NCBI RefSeq assembly: GCF_000382405.1
Contig: NZ_KB908262.1
Location: 1-64,000 of the forward strand
Direction of reading: 5' to 3'
From: Mycobacterium sp. 141
Lineage (GTDB): Bacteria > Actinomycetota > Actinomycetes > Mycobacteriales > Mycobacteriaceae
DNA: 64,000 bases
In this document: positions 1-8,879 of the stretch, one piece after another
Numbering within the stretch: the stretch's first letter is position 1
Layout of the letters: each line of letters begins with the position of its first letter
The notes under the pieces: generated by a model
Told to the model about the DNA's origin: nothing
The model's input: the letters and a program-made list of their open reading frames with translations, nothing else
The model's database searches: none
Made by a program: the position numbers and the translations under genes

Positions 1-135
1 ACACACATCCACCCCCGAGCGCCGCGACGCCCCCACCACCTCCTCGCCTTCCCGAACCAAAAGATCAACCAACAGACTCCCGATAAGACCACTCGCCCCC
101 AACACCGTCACCTTCACCCTGCCAACACCTTCCAT
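1..135 (-). CDS. NAD(P)-binding SDR/NmrA-like oxidoreductase, N-terminal part only
   Basis: The minus-strand reading frame starting at ATG 135-133 gives a peptide beginning MEGVGRVKVTVLGASGLIGS and runs off the left edge of the window. GASGLIG is the glycine-rich dinucleotide-binding loop of an NmrA/SDR-type Rossmann fold, followed by a typical beta-2 strand (EEVVGASR). A GTG at 117 is an alternative start. There is no clear ribosome binding site. Only about 45 residues are visible, so the substrate cannot be judged; the assignment rests on the Rossmann motif and its position at the N-terminus. Confidence 0.6.
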   Translation of the reverse strand, partial: MEGVGRVKVTVLGASGLIGSLLVDLLVREGEEVVGASRRSGVDVC

Positions 136-168
136 CCACACCACCAACCCAAACAACGGAAACCCAGA

Positions 169-321
169 CTACGTCGCACACCACACCACAAGATGCGAAA
201 AGAACCTCCGCGCTGCGATCCGGTCATCTTCGATGTCGTACTCACTCAGAATGTCGATGCTTACGCCGCCCAGTTCTGGCATGGGGATGAACTGGACCTC
301 GGCACCGTCGAACTTGACTGC
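169..321 (-). pseudogene. Short C-terminal coding remnant of unknown family
   Basis: On the minus strand an open stretch of about 50 codons ends in TAG (171-169) and reads VKFDGAEVQFIPMPELGG, then a SIDILSEYDIEDDRI-type segment and an AARRFF motif. Its protein-like composition suggests real coding ancestry, but it is preceded at once by an in-frame stop (324-322) and has no plausible start. I do not recognise the family; a SnoaL-like fold is only a guess. The rest of 136-455 shows nothing I can assign. Confidence 0.3.
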
Positions 322-455
322 CTATCCGCTGAGTAGCGTCGCGTTGCCGGACTTGGAACCGAACCGCCCTCGCCGAAAGGTTCGATCCTCGATCGTCGAA
401 ACCTACTGTGGTGCAAGTGTTCTCAAACGAGAACATGACGCACTACCTGTTGGCC

Positions 456-1211
456 TCACGTGGCGGTGCGTTCGGCTATCTCGAACGCGAGACACAGTTC
501 GGCGAGTTCGCGCGGCACGGTCAGGGAGCGACCCGTGCGTTCCTCTATGCGCCGCAACCGGTTCCGCACGGTATTGGGATGGCAGAGCATGGCATCCGCG
601 GTCTCCGAGATTGAGCCGCCATGATCGAGCCAGGCCGCGAAGGTCTCGCTCAGGGTGAGTCGTTCGTCGCTGGGCAGCGAACCGAAAGGGCCCAGGATGA
701 TCTCGGAGAGCTTGTGGGTTACCTCCGGCGCGCTGACCGCAGCGATACCCAGTACGGAATCATCGAACAGCCGCACCCTGCCATCCCGCCTGGTCGGCGC
801 GTCGAGCGCCACCCGGGCGTAGCGCAGCGAGGTCGCCGTGTCGGCGAGATCGTTGAAAATCGGGCTGACACCGATATCAGTGGTCGTCACCTGTCCCAGC
901 AGCTCGACGACGCGGGCGAGCAACGCGCTGGAGGGCAGGTGGGCAATACCTATCTGGAGATCGGGAAGCAGCCGCCACGCGGAGTGCACGTCTAAGTTAC
1001 GCAACATGCCCGCGGCGCTGCGAAGTGCGTGCTGGCCGATGTTCGGCAATCTTGCGACGACCACAATATAGGGGCCGCGGGCGGGCAACCCCAGCAGCGC
1101 CGCAACATCCCACAGGCTGTACTCCCCCAGGGACCGACCCTGGAGCAACGCGCTCGGGCCGGATGGCTTGGTGCTTGCCACTATCGGCTCGCTGACGGAG
1201 AACTCCGACAA
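456..1211 (-). pseudogene. PucR/CdaR-family transcriptional regulator, N-terminally truncated
   Basis: The last 65 or so residues form the PucR C-terminal helix-turn-helix: TLSETFAAWLDHGGSISETA, then the signature HPNTVRNRLRRIEE. The preceding part (from about residue 22, LQGRSLGEYSLWDVAALLGL) resembles the CdaR/GGDEF-like central domain. Family members are usually much longer, about 350-500 residues; here the sensory N-terminus is missing. Homology stops near 1150, where the opposite strand enters an oleate hydratase gene that also lacks its 5' part. The first 20 or so residues of the open frame are therefore antisense to ohyA and probably not native. It might still make a DNA-binding fragment. 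Confidence 0.7.
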
Positions 1212-2079
1212 CGGCGATCATCACACCCCGGCCAAACTCAACACCGGACCGGCGCCCGCCTGGGATTTGTGGCGCAGGATCGCGGCCAAGGATCCGTCAT
1301 TCGGGCACCCCGACGTGTTCGGCGGCGACATTCCCAAGACCAAATGGGAGTCGGCCACCGTCACCACCTTGGATCACCGTATCCCGGAATACATTCAGAA
1401 GATCTGCAAACGAGATCCGTTCAGCGGCAAGGTGGTTACCGGCGGTATCGTCACGGTACGTGACTCGAAGTGGTTGATGAGCTGGACGGTCAACCGCCAG
1501 CCACACTTCAAACAGCAGCCCAAAGACCAGATCGTGGTCTGGGTGTACGCGTTGCTCGTCGACGTGCCCGGCGACTACGTCAAGAAACCGATGCAGGAGT
1601 GCACCGGTGAGGAGATCACCCAGGAGTGGCTCTACCACCTCGGGGTACCCGAAGCGGACATTGCCGACCTGGCCGCCAACGCGGCCAAAGCGGTGCCGGT
1701 GATGATGCCGTATGTCACTTCGTTCTTCATGCCGCGCCAGGCCGGTGACCGCCCCGACGTGGTGCCCGAGAAGGCGGTGAACTTCGCGTTCATCGGACAG
1801 TTCGCCGAGACCAGCCGGGACTGTATCTTCACCACCGAGTATTCGGTGCGAACGGGCATGGAGGCCGCGTATCGGTTGCTGAATATCGAACGGGGCGTAC
1901 CCGAGCCCTTCGGATCCACCTACGACGTACGCAAGCTCATCGAGGCGTCACTGCATCTGCGCGACGGGGAGGAGATGCACCTACCGGTGCCCGAGATTCT
2001 GCGCAAGCGGATGATGGCCAAAGTGACCGACAACGAAGTCGGCACACTGCTGGTTCAGCACGGCCTGCTCGCGGAGTAG
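1150..2079 (+). pseudogene. ohyA: Oleate hydratase, C-terminal half (5' truncated)
   Basis: The frame reads through LATIGSLTENSDNGD, DPFSGKVVTGGIVTV, LMSWTVNRQPHF, TSFFMPRQAGDRPDV and FAFIGQFAETSRDCIFTTEY. These are hallmark blocks of the C-terminal half of the FAD-dependent oleate hydratase (myosin-cross-reactive antigen) family, which adds water to the double bond of unsaturated fatty acids. Intact enzymes are about 550-650 residues with an N-terminal GxGxxG FAD loop; only about 305 residues remain and the FAD loop is gone. A TTG at 1168 could start translation, but the product should lack cofactor binding. The 5' end abuts the truncated pucR, pointing to one deletion across a divergent gene pair. 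Confidence 0.85.
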
Positions 2080-2313
2080 CGGCTCGCCGAGAACTCGCAC
2101 CATGCGGTGCCAGCTCCCTCCATCTATGCCGTGCTGCTCCGATCCTCGATCCATTTCGATGATCGGAGCACGCGTGCTTTCACCGACCGCACCGGTAGAG
2201 GCGTTGTCACCCCGCCTTGACGATGTAACGGTCAGAGTGCCGCCGGAGCGGCGGATGGCGGTGCTACGAGTTGCGCGTTCTGGCCTCGTATCGGTGCAGC
2301 TGAGGCGTTCGCG

Positions 2314-2589
2314 TCAGACGCCAGCGCCCTGTCGCAGCTCCGCCTCGGCTCGGTGCCAATTCTCCTCATCTGTCCCACGTACTTCCGAAAGTGAGATGTG
2401 GTAGGCGCGTTCGGCAATCATCTCGTGGGTGAAGTCTGGCAATTTGGCGTTCACCGTCGCCCTGCTGGCGGTCGGCTTCTTCGCCCTCGCCGCCGGCTTG
2501 CTGTCCGGCGCCGCAGTCCTCTTCGAGGGTGCGCGGCGGGCGGGTGGCTTTGCCGTCCCCGCGTCCGTCAAGGTCTTTTTCGCTGCCAT
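2314..2589 (-). CDS. DUF2934 domain protein with Lys/Ala-rich N-terminus
   Basis: Starting at ATG 2589, preceded by AAAGGAG eight bases upstream, the 91-residue product has a basic, Lys/Ala/Pro/Arg-rich first half (AAKKTLTDAG, then several ARRA/KPAAR-type segments). A C-terminal segment, HEMIAERAYHISLSEVRG, ends in ENWHRAEAEL. That last part is the DUF2934 signature, a short helical module of unknown function found in many soil bacteria. An upstream in-frame start would add 29 residues but lacks a Shine-Dalgarno sequence. The basic tail resembles histone-like or nucleic-acid-binding tails; this is inference only. Confidence 0.7.
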   Translation of the reverse strand: MAAKKTLTDAGTAKPPARRAPSKRTAAPDSKPAARAKKPTASRATVNAKLPDFTHEMIAERAYHISLSEVRGTDEENWHRAEAELRQGAGV

Positions 2590-2833
2590 AACGGCACTCC
2601 TTTTACGTGCAATAAGCCGAGGCGTCGATGCCCGGCGGAAATCATTCTTCCTCGGCAGCCGGTGTTCATCGGTCACTGCGCGTGCGTGTCGCGGTGGGAT
2701 GTCATCCCGTCGATCGACCGTTGTCGGACGACTACGCGTTGGGTGCTGTCAGCGGCCGGGGCGCACTGACACCCTAATTGGAGCCTCCATGTGCCCTCGG
2801 CTTGCTTAAATGAATGCGTGGGGGCGCTAGACC

Positions 2834-4639
2834 ATGGATGACACAGTGATCGACGACGGTGACGCCACTGAAGAACCAGGGCCGGCGGGAGAGTTCGGCC
2901 GCTACGAACTGCTGTCTCTGCTGGGTGCGGGCGGTATGGGACAGGTGTGGCGAGCGCGTGACACACAGACCAACCGAGTGGTGGCGCTGAAAGTACTGCC
3001 CGAGAATTCCGCCGATGACGAGGAGCCGCGCGAACGCTTCCGGCGCGAATGCCAGGCGGTGGCACAGCTGACCGAGCCGCACGTGATTCCGATCCACGAC
3101 TTCGGCGACATCAACGGTCGGCTCTATCTGAACATGCGCCTGGTCGACGGCATCGACCTCCGCACGCTGATCAAACAAGAAGGCGCCATGCTGCCGCGGC
3201 GTGCGGTGGCGATCGTCGCTCAGATCGCCGGCGCACTTCAGGCAGCCCACGACGTCGGGCTGGTGCACCGCGACGTCAAACCCTCCAATGTTTTGGTGTC
3301 CGCCAACGACTTCGCGTACTTGATCGACTTCGGGATCGCCCACGCCTCGGAAGACCTCACGCTAACCAAGGCCGGCCAAACCATCGGTACCGCAGCCTAT
3401 ATGGCCCCGGAGGCCATCGGCGCTGCGATCAAAACCCATTCCCGCGTTGATGTGTACGCGCTGACTTGCGTGCTGTACGAATGCCTGACCGGTCAGCCGC
3501 CGTTCAGCAGTGACATCGGTGTGCAGGGCATGATCGCCCACCACCTCCACACCCCACCGCCGAAACCCAGCGTGACCAAGCCCGGCGTGCCGGCCGCGTT
3601 CGATGCCGTCATCGCCAAGGGAATGGCCAAGAACCCAGACGATCGCTACCAGACCGTCCAAGACCTGGCTGCGGCCGCTCGCGTCGCAGTGGACGATCAG
3701 GTGGTCGACACCCCCGAAGCAGCGGAGTCAAAACAGCAACGAAAGCGATTGCCCGGTACTGCAATCAAGTGGATCGCCGCGGCGATCGGCGCGGCTGTTG
3801 CCATCACGGCGGCGCTGATCATCGACGGCCGGCTGTCGTCCGACAAGGGCGGCACGTCCAAAGTGCCGACCACGCAGGGCTTCTCGGCGCAGACGCCGCT
3901 GGGATTCGTCGACGTGCATCTCGCCACCGGTGTCGCGGTCGATGGGACCGGCGACGTCTACGTCACCGACATCGGTACCGACCGAGTGCTCCGGCTGTTG
4001 GCCGGCAGGGAGACAGCGGACACGCTGCCCTTCAGCGGCTTGAAGAACCCGCGGGATGTGGCAGTCGATTCGGCGGGCGACGTCTTCGTCGCCGACTCGG
4101 GCAACGACCGGGTGCTGCGACTGGCGGCAGGAGCGCCGGCCGCAACGCCTTTGCCCTTCATCGGGCTCAACGATCCGCGCGGTGTGGCGGTGAATGCCGC
4201 GGGCGATGTTTTTGTCACCGATCGCGGCAACGATCGGGTGTTGCGGCTGGACAAGGGTTCGGCTACTCCGACGGCGCTGCCGTTCACCGGTCTCAACGAT
4301 CCGCGCGGCGTTGCCGTCGACGCAGTGGGTGATGTCGTCGTTACCGACACCGGCAACAATCGCGTGCTACAGCTGGCCGCGGGCGCGGCCGCGCCGACGG
4401 TGCTACCGTTCGCCAGCCTCAATGATCCCCAGGGCATAGCGATCGATGCCCGCCACAACGTCTACATCACCGATCGCGGGAACGCCGGAGTGCTTCAGCT
4501 GCGGCCCGACGCGCCGGGTGCGATACCGCTGCCCTTCACCGGCCTCAACGATCCCCAGGGTGTGGCAGTCGACGGGATAGGCGACGTCTACGTGACCGAT
4601 GTGGGAGCTACCCCCGTGGTGAAACTCCCGGTCAGCTAG
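2834..4639 (+). CDS. Transmembrane Ser/Thr protein kinase with NHL beta-propeller sensor (PknD-like)
   Basis: The 601-residue protein has a complete Hanks-type kinase domain: glycine loop GAGGMGQV at 31-38, ATP lysine K53, catalytic HRDVKPSN at 145-152, DFG at 165-167 and activation segment ending in APE. One membrane span (about 313-330) follows, then roughly six NHL repeats of the type GVAVDAxGDVYVTDxGNDRV that fill an extracytoplasmic beta-propeller. This architecture matches mycobacterial PknD. Thirteen bases downstream starts an EmbR-like FHA regulator, a class known to be phosphorylated by such kinases, so the two probably form a sensor-kinase/transcription-factor pair. A decayed copy of residues about 46-93 lies at 10021-10164. 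Confidence 0.9.
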   Translation: MDDTVIDDGDATEEPGPAGEFGRYELLSLLGAGGMGQVWRARDTQTNRVVALKVLPENSADDEEPRERFRRECQAVAQLTEPHVIPIHDFGDINGRLYLNMRLVDGIDLRTLIKQEGAMLPRRAVAIVAQIAGALQAAHDVGLVHRDVKPSNVLVSANDFAYLIDFGIAHASEDLTLTKAGQTIGTAAYMAPEAIGAAIKTHSRVDVYALTCVLYECLTGQPPFSSDIGVQGMIAHHLHTPPPKPSVTKPGVPAAFDAVIAKGMAKNPDDRYQTVQDLAAAARVAVDDQVVDTPEAAESKQQRKRLPGTAIKWIAAAIGAAVAITAALIIDGRLSSDKGGTSKVPTTQGFSAQTPLGFVDVHLATGVAVDGTGDVYVTDIGTDRVLRLLAGRETADTLPFSGLKNPRDVAVDSAGDVFVADSGNDRVLRLAAGAPAATPLPFIGLNDPRGVAVNAAGDVFVTDRGNDRVLRLDKGSATPTALPFTGLNDPRGVAVDAVGDVVVTDTGNNRVLQLAAGAAAPTVLPFASLNDPQGIAIDARHNVYITDRGNAGVLQLRPDAPGAIPLPFTGLNDPQGVAVDGIGDVYVTDVGATPVVKLPVS

Positions 4640-4652
4640 TCACAATGACGTC

Positions 4653-5804
4653 GTGGTCCTATCGGGTCTAGATTTTGGCGTCCTCGGTCCGCTGCAGGTG
4701 AGCGTCAACCGCGAGTCGGTGCCGTTGGGTACGCCCAAGCAGAGTGGCGTGCTGGCGCTACTGCTGATAAGTCGCAATCGGCCCGTGTCGAGGGACTCGA
4801 TCATCGACACGATCTGGGACGACTCGCCACAAGCCGACGCGATCCACAATCTGCACGTCTATATCGCAAACCTGCGCAAGATCCTCGGCTCATCCGGGAG
4901 CGATCCCAAGACCATATTGGCCAGTGCGCGGCCGGGCTACCAGCTCAACGTGCCCGACCCCGCCTGCGACCTGGGCCGGTTCAACACCGAAAAGGCCGCT
5001 GGCGTGCAAGCCGCCGCCGCAGGTCGTTTCCCACTAGCCAGCGACCGTCTGTCGGCGGCGTTGGCGCAATGGCGCGGCCCGGTCCTGGACGATCTACGTG
5101 AGTTCAGGTTCGTCGAACCGTTCGCCGCTGCCCTTGTCGAGGACAAGATGACCGCCCACGCGCTGCGTGCCGAAGCCGAAATCGCTTGTGGGCGGGCAGG
5201 TTCAGTGATCAGCGAACTCGAGGAACTGGTCACCGCGGACCCCTATCGGGAACCGCTGTGGGCCCAGTTGATCACCGCCTACTACCTGACCGAACGACAA
5301 ACCGACGCCCTCGACGCATACCGGCGACTTCGATCCACGTTGTCAGAGGATCTGGGCATCGAACCCGGACCCACCGTGCGTGCGCTGCAGCAGCGGATCC
5401 TGCGACAGGAGCGATTGGACGTCCAACAGATCGCCCAAAACGACGCGTCCGAAGTCGCCACCATGCTCGAGCTCCACACCTCGACGGTGAACCCGGCGCC
5501 CTCATCGAACCGTGCACAGCTGCGCGACGCCGGCGGCCGCTACTATCCGCTCGAAACGGTGGTCACCGGGATCGGCCGGCGCGCCGACAACAGCGTCGTG
5601 ATCGACGACCCGAAGGTGAGCCGCTACCACGCGACGATCATCGACACCGGAGCCAGCTTTGTGATCAACGACCTGCGCTCGGGCAACGGCATCGTGGTGG
5701 GGGGCCAGCGCGTCCGCGGCAGTGCGACGCTGGCCGATGGCGACGTCATCCGCATAGCCGGCTACACATTCACCTTCGAAATCGCGCCGGCCGAGCCAGC
5801 CTGA
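4653..5804 (+). CDS. EmbR-like transcriptional regulator (OmpR-type wHTH + BTAD + FHA)
   Basis: The 383-residue product has three modules. Residues about 8-100 are an OmpR/SARP-type winged helix (FGVLGPLQVSV, DSIIDTIWDDSP, IHNLHVYIANLRKIL). Residues about 105-255 are a bacterial transcriptional activation domain with helical repeats ending in LSEDLGIEPGPTVRALQQRI. Residues about 285-375 are a forkhead-associated domain with the phosphothreonine-binding signature GIGRRADNSVVI, SRYHA and SGNGI. This is the layout of EmbR. It sits 13 bp after the PknD-like kinase and is probably co-transcribed and phosphorylated by it. SARP-type DNA-binding domains bind 11-bp-phased direct repeats, exactly the type found at 5821, 9971 and 10201. 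Confidence 0.9.
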   Translation: MVLSGLDFGVLGPLQVSVNRESVPLGTPKQSGVLALLLISRNRPVSRDSIIDTIWDDSPQADAIHNLHVYIANLRKILGSSGSDPKTILASARPGYQLNVPDPACDLGRFNTEKAAGVQAAAAGRFPLASDRLSAALAQWRGPVLDDLREFRFVEPFAAALVEDKMTAHALRAEAEIACGRAGSVISELEELVTADPYREPLWAQLITAYYLTERQTDALDAYRRLRSTLSEDLGIEPGPTVRALQQRILRQERLDVQQIAQNDASEVATMLELHTSTVNPAPSSNRAQLRDAGGRYYPLETVVTGIGRRADNSVVIDDPKVSRYHATIIDTGASFVINDLRSGNGIVVGGQRVRGSATLADGDVIRIAGYTFTFEIAPAEPA

Positions 5805-5820
5805 CCTCGCAATTTCGGCG

Positions 5821-5837
5821 TTGAGGATCCGTTGAGG
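5821..5837 (+). promoter_or_regulatory. TTGAGG-N5-TTGAGG direct repeat (candidate EmbR-like box 1)
   Basis: Two TTGAGG hexamers separated by ATCCG give an 11-bp period, one helical turn, as in known SARP operators. The site ends 56 bases before the permease ATG at 5894. A downstream segment reading CTTTTTCTCGACCAGCC is nearly repeated after box 3 at 10201. The same repeat precedes two other genes at similar distances. Confidence 0.6.
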
Positions 5838-5893
5838 ATCCCGTCCGATCCTTTTTCTCGACCAGCCCACAGGCTTCGAGAAAAGGACTCCAC

Positions 5894-7375
5894 ATGAGCA
5901 CCGACAACTTCGGGTACAAGCCCGAACTCAAAAGATCGCTCGGGTCTTTCCAAGTGTTCGCGATCTCGTTCGCATCAGTTTCCGTCATCATCGGCATCTT
6001 CTCGACGTTCGGCAACGTCCTACAGAGCTCCGGCCCGGTCGGAATCTGGCTGTTTCCGGTCGTTGCCGTCGGCCAGATCCTCGTCGCGTTGGTGTACGCG
6101 CAATTCGCGGCCCGCATCCCGCTCACCGGCTCGTCCTACCAGTGGGCATCGAGGCTGGCCAATCCGAAGATCGGCTGGATGTTCGGCTGGGTCACGACGT
6201 GCAACGTCGCGATCAGCGCACCTGCGGTCGACAACGTGTTAGCCAGCCAAGTTCTGATGCCGTTGTTCAACATGGCGCCCAATGCGCACACCGCAAAGGT
6301 CATCACGATCGTGCTGCTCGTTGTCCAAGCCGTCATCGTGATCATGTCGATGAGGGTCGTGGGCTGGATGAACTCGCTTTCGGTGGGCATCGAACTGATC
6401 ATCGTGGTGGTACTTGGCGTCGCATTGGTTATCGCCGTCGTGCTCACCGGCCACGGCTCAACGGAGAATCTGGTGTCGCAGGGCATCGCTGCGGGCGCAC
6501 CGAACTACTACGCGATCGGCGGTGGGCTGATGGCCGCGATGATCATGGGCCTGTCGACGCTCCTCGGCTTCGATGCCGCGGCGAATATGGCAGAGGAAGC
6601 CAAGGATCCGTTCCGCTCTATTCCTCGGGCGATCGTCGGATCCGTCGTCGCCGCAGCGATCTTGGGAACACTGTTCGTCGTCGCGCTGACCGTCTCGATC
6701 AAGGACATGGGTGCGGTATCGCACAGCGCTTCGCCCGTCGCCGAGATCATGAATCAGCAGTTCGGTCCCGGACTGGAGCGGCCCTTCCTGGTCGTGATCG
6801 CCATCGCGTTCTTTGGCGGCGCAGTCCTGGCCATGGCTGGGACTTCTCGGATGATCTACGCAATGGCACGCGACGATCGCTTTCCCGCACACCGCGTCTT
6901 CAAGCGGGTGAATCCCCACACGCACACGCCGATTCAAGCGACCCTTCTTCAACTCGGGCTCGGCGTCGCGCTGATCACGGGGTTGAGCGACGGCGTCATG
7001 ATGCAGCTGATCCTCGCTGGCGCGATTATCGTCAACATTCCCTACGGCATGACTGTCGGCCTGTACTTAGTGGTGCGAGGCAAGCTCGAGCGCACTGAGG
7101 GAGCCTTCAACCTCGGCCGCTTCGAACTGCCCGTCGCAGTCACCGCGCTTCTCTGGCTCGTGTTCGCCGCATTCGTGTCGATCGTGACCTCGCCGTCCAT
7201 TGTCCCGATCCTGATCGTCGTCGGGATGCTGCTCGTCGGCGGCATGTACCTCGCCTACCTCCTGGTTTTCCAGCGACATGTGCTCGAGCACGAGCCCGGT
7301 CAAGCAGTGGGTGCCGCCCTCACCGAGGACGAGCAGGAGACGCCGTCGAAGGAGAAGGAACTGGTCTGCTGCTAG
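5894..7375 (+). CDS. APC-family amino acid/amine permease
   Basis: The 493-residue integral membrane protein has about twelve hydrophobic spans. Near the N-terminus it reads ELKRSLGSFQVFAISFASVS, and it has the conserved APC segments IPLTGSSYQWASRLANP and LLGFDAAANMAEEAKDPFRS. It is probably a cytoplasmic-membrane importer of an amino acid or amine; similarity to GABA/choline-type permeases is general and the substrate cannot be read from sequence. The start ATG at 5894 has AGAAAAGGA upstream. It is immediately preceded by box 1 and ends in a strong terminator, so it is a single transcription unit next to the kinase/EmbR-like pair that may control it. Confidence 0.85.
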   Translation: MSTDNFGYKPELKRSLGSFQVFAISFASVSVIIGIFSTFGNVLQSSGPVGIWLFPVVAVGQILVALVYAQFAARIPLTGSSYQWASRLANPKIGWMFGWVTTCNVAISAPAVDNVLASQVLMPLFNMAPNAHTAKVITIVLLVVQAVIVIMSMRVVGWMNSLSVGIELIIVVVLGVALVIAVVLTGHGSTENLVSQGIAAGAPNYYAIGGGLMAAMIMGLSTLLGFDAAANMAEEAKDPFRSIPRAIVGSVVAAAILGTLFVVALTVSIKDMGAVSHSASPVAEIMNQQFGPGLERPFLVVIAIAFFGGAVLAMAGTSRMIYAMARDDRFPAHRVFKRVNPHTHTPIQATLLQLGLGVALITGLSDGVMMQLILAGAIIVNIPYGMTVGLYLVVRGKLERTEGAFNLGRFELPVAVTALLWLVFAAFVSIVTSPSIVPILIVVGMLLVGGMYLAYLLVFQRHVLEHEPGQAVGAALTEDEQETPSKEKELVCC

Positions 7376-7398
7376 CTGGTCCGTCCGGACAGGAATTG

Positions 7399-7430
7399 CC
7401 CGAACCCTCGCTGAGGGTTCGGGCTTTTTC
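7399..7430 (+). terminator. Rho-independent terminator of the permease gene
   Basis: A perfect 11-bp stem (CCCGAACCCTC at 7399-7409 pairing with 7413-7423) with a 3-base loop is followed by CTTTTTC. It lies 24 bases after the permease stop codon and separates it from the convergent HNH gene. Confidence 0.9.
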
Positions 7431-7584
7431 TTGGGGAAATGCACTGCGCCACAGCGATAACCAGTAGACCGTCCGCATCAGCGAAAGTTCGTCGAACCTC
7501 ATCCCGGCTTGCGAGCAGGTCGATGGCAACATGGCGCGCTGCAACGCTTTCTGCCACGCATTGAATTCTGACCTGCCCCAGTGC

Positions 7585-8826
7585 CTAGTTGTCGGACGGC
7601 GGGGATTTCGGTTGGAAAGGTTGATACCACCACCAGTCGGCGCGTTCGCCGGCGGGTCCGGGGCATGATGGGACATCGGGTGGGGGTGTGGTTGGTGGGC
7701 GGGCCAGCGACCCCGCGTGCAGTGCTCGACCGTTACTGTCGGTGACGATGAGGTGGTCGGCAGGTCCGCTGATGGTGATGTCGCCGCGGTGGTGTGCCCG
7801 ATGGTGGTGCGGGCAGAGCAGGACAAGATTGTGTAGTTCGGTGGGGCCGCCGTCTTCCCAGTGGTGGATGTGGTGGGCATGCAGTCCGCGGGTCGCGCCG
7901 CAGCCGGGCACTGCGCACGTGGCGTCGCGGTGTTCAAGTGCGCGGCGCAGCCGCCGGTTGATGGTGCGGGTGGTGCGGCCCGCACCGATGGGTTGACCGT
8001 CGCGTTCAAACCAGACCTCACAGGTGGCATCACAGGTCAGGTACTGCCGTTCGGCCTGCGTAAGAAGAGGGCCCAGATGTAGTTCCCCGGTGCGCTTTTC
8101 GACGTCGAGGTGGACGACCACGGCGGTGCGTTGACCGTGGGGGCGGCACGCAACTTCGGAGTCCCAGCCGGCCTCGACCAGGCGCATGAACGCGTCGGTG
8201 GTGTTCGGGAGAGGTGGGACGCTGTCTGTGGCGTGGTTGTCGTGGTCGCGTTTGTATTCGACGACCAGGGCATCGAGGTGCGACTGTAGTGCGGCATCGA
8301 AGGTGGCTGCTTCGTCGTGGGGAAGGGTGATCCTCCAGGTAGTCGTATCATCGCCCGAGGTTTTGGTGATCTTGCGCTGCGGTTCTGGCCGGGGAGCGTG
8401 GTCGGGGCGGGGTTCGAGTTTGATCGCTTTGCGCAGCTGTCTGACCGTCGCAACGGCGGCCTGCTGTGCGTAGTGTTCATCGGAGCCGTCGGCGGCTCGT
8501 TCGGCGATGACACCGACCTGATCCAGTGACAACCGGCCCTCCCGCAACGCTTGTGTGCAGCGAGGAAACTCCGCGACCCGGTGGGCGATGGTGGCGATGG
8601 TGGCGGCGTTCGTCGAGGAGACACCGAGTTTCCACGCCACCACAGCCGCCACCGACCGCGCCGCGGTCATACCGCAGAGGTTGCCGTGGTCCAGCTCGCC
8701 CACGAGCTCCACGATGCGCCCATCAATCGCATTGCGCTGACCGGCCAACTCCGCCAGCTCCTCGAACAACGCCTCGAGACGCTCTTTAGGACTGACTACC
8801 GCGTCAGAGGTTGCCGTCACGGACAT
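7585..8826 (-). CDS. 13E12-repeat-family HNH endonuclease-domain protein (DUF222 + HNH)
   Basis: The 413-residue protein has an N-terminal DUF222 region (about residues 15-300, including SVAAVVAWKLGVSSTNAATI and LSLDQVGVIAERAADG). A C-terminal HNH nuclease motif follows: ATCAVPGCGATRGLHAHHI, then HWEDGGPTELHNLVLLC and PHHHRAHH. The zinc-type cysteines and HxHH are present, so it may be catalytically competent. This family is multicopy in mycobacteria and linked to the REP13E12 elements; its biological role is uncertain and a mobile or phage-related role is often suspected. The window shows one full-length copy and no flanking repeats that I can detect. Confidence 0.9.
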   Translation of the reverse strand: MSVTATSDAVVSPKERLEALFEELAELAGQRNAIDGRIVELVGELDHGNLCGMTAARSVAAVVAWKLGVSSTNAATIATIAHRVAEFPRCTQALREGRLSLDQVGVIAERAADGSDEHYAQQAAVATVRQLRKAIKLEPRPDHAPRPEPQRKITKTSGDDTTTWRITLPHDEAATFDAALQSHLDALVVEYKRDHDNHATDSVPPLPNTTDAFMRLVEAGWDSEVACRPHGQRTAVVVHLDVEKRTGELHLGPLLTQAERQYLTCDATCEVWFERDGQPIGAGRTTRTINRRLRRALEHRDATCAVPGCGATRGLHAHHIHHWEDGGPTELHNLVLLCPHHHRAHHRGDITISGPADHLIVTDSNGRALHAGSLARPPTTPPPDVPSCPGPAGERADWWWYQPFQPKSPPSDN

Positions 8827-8879
8827 AACGACATCATTGCAGTGGGGTACGACAAGTCTCGGCTGCGCGAGTTCTGATG

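Noticed and set aside
7372..7557. Possible 61-residue gene on the minus strand before the HNH gene end
   Set aside because: Part of the sequence looks protein-like, but it overlaps the permease terminator and has no family or start signal, so I do not call it.
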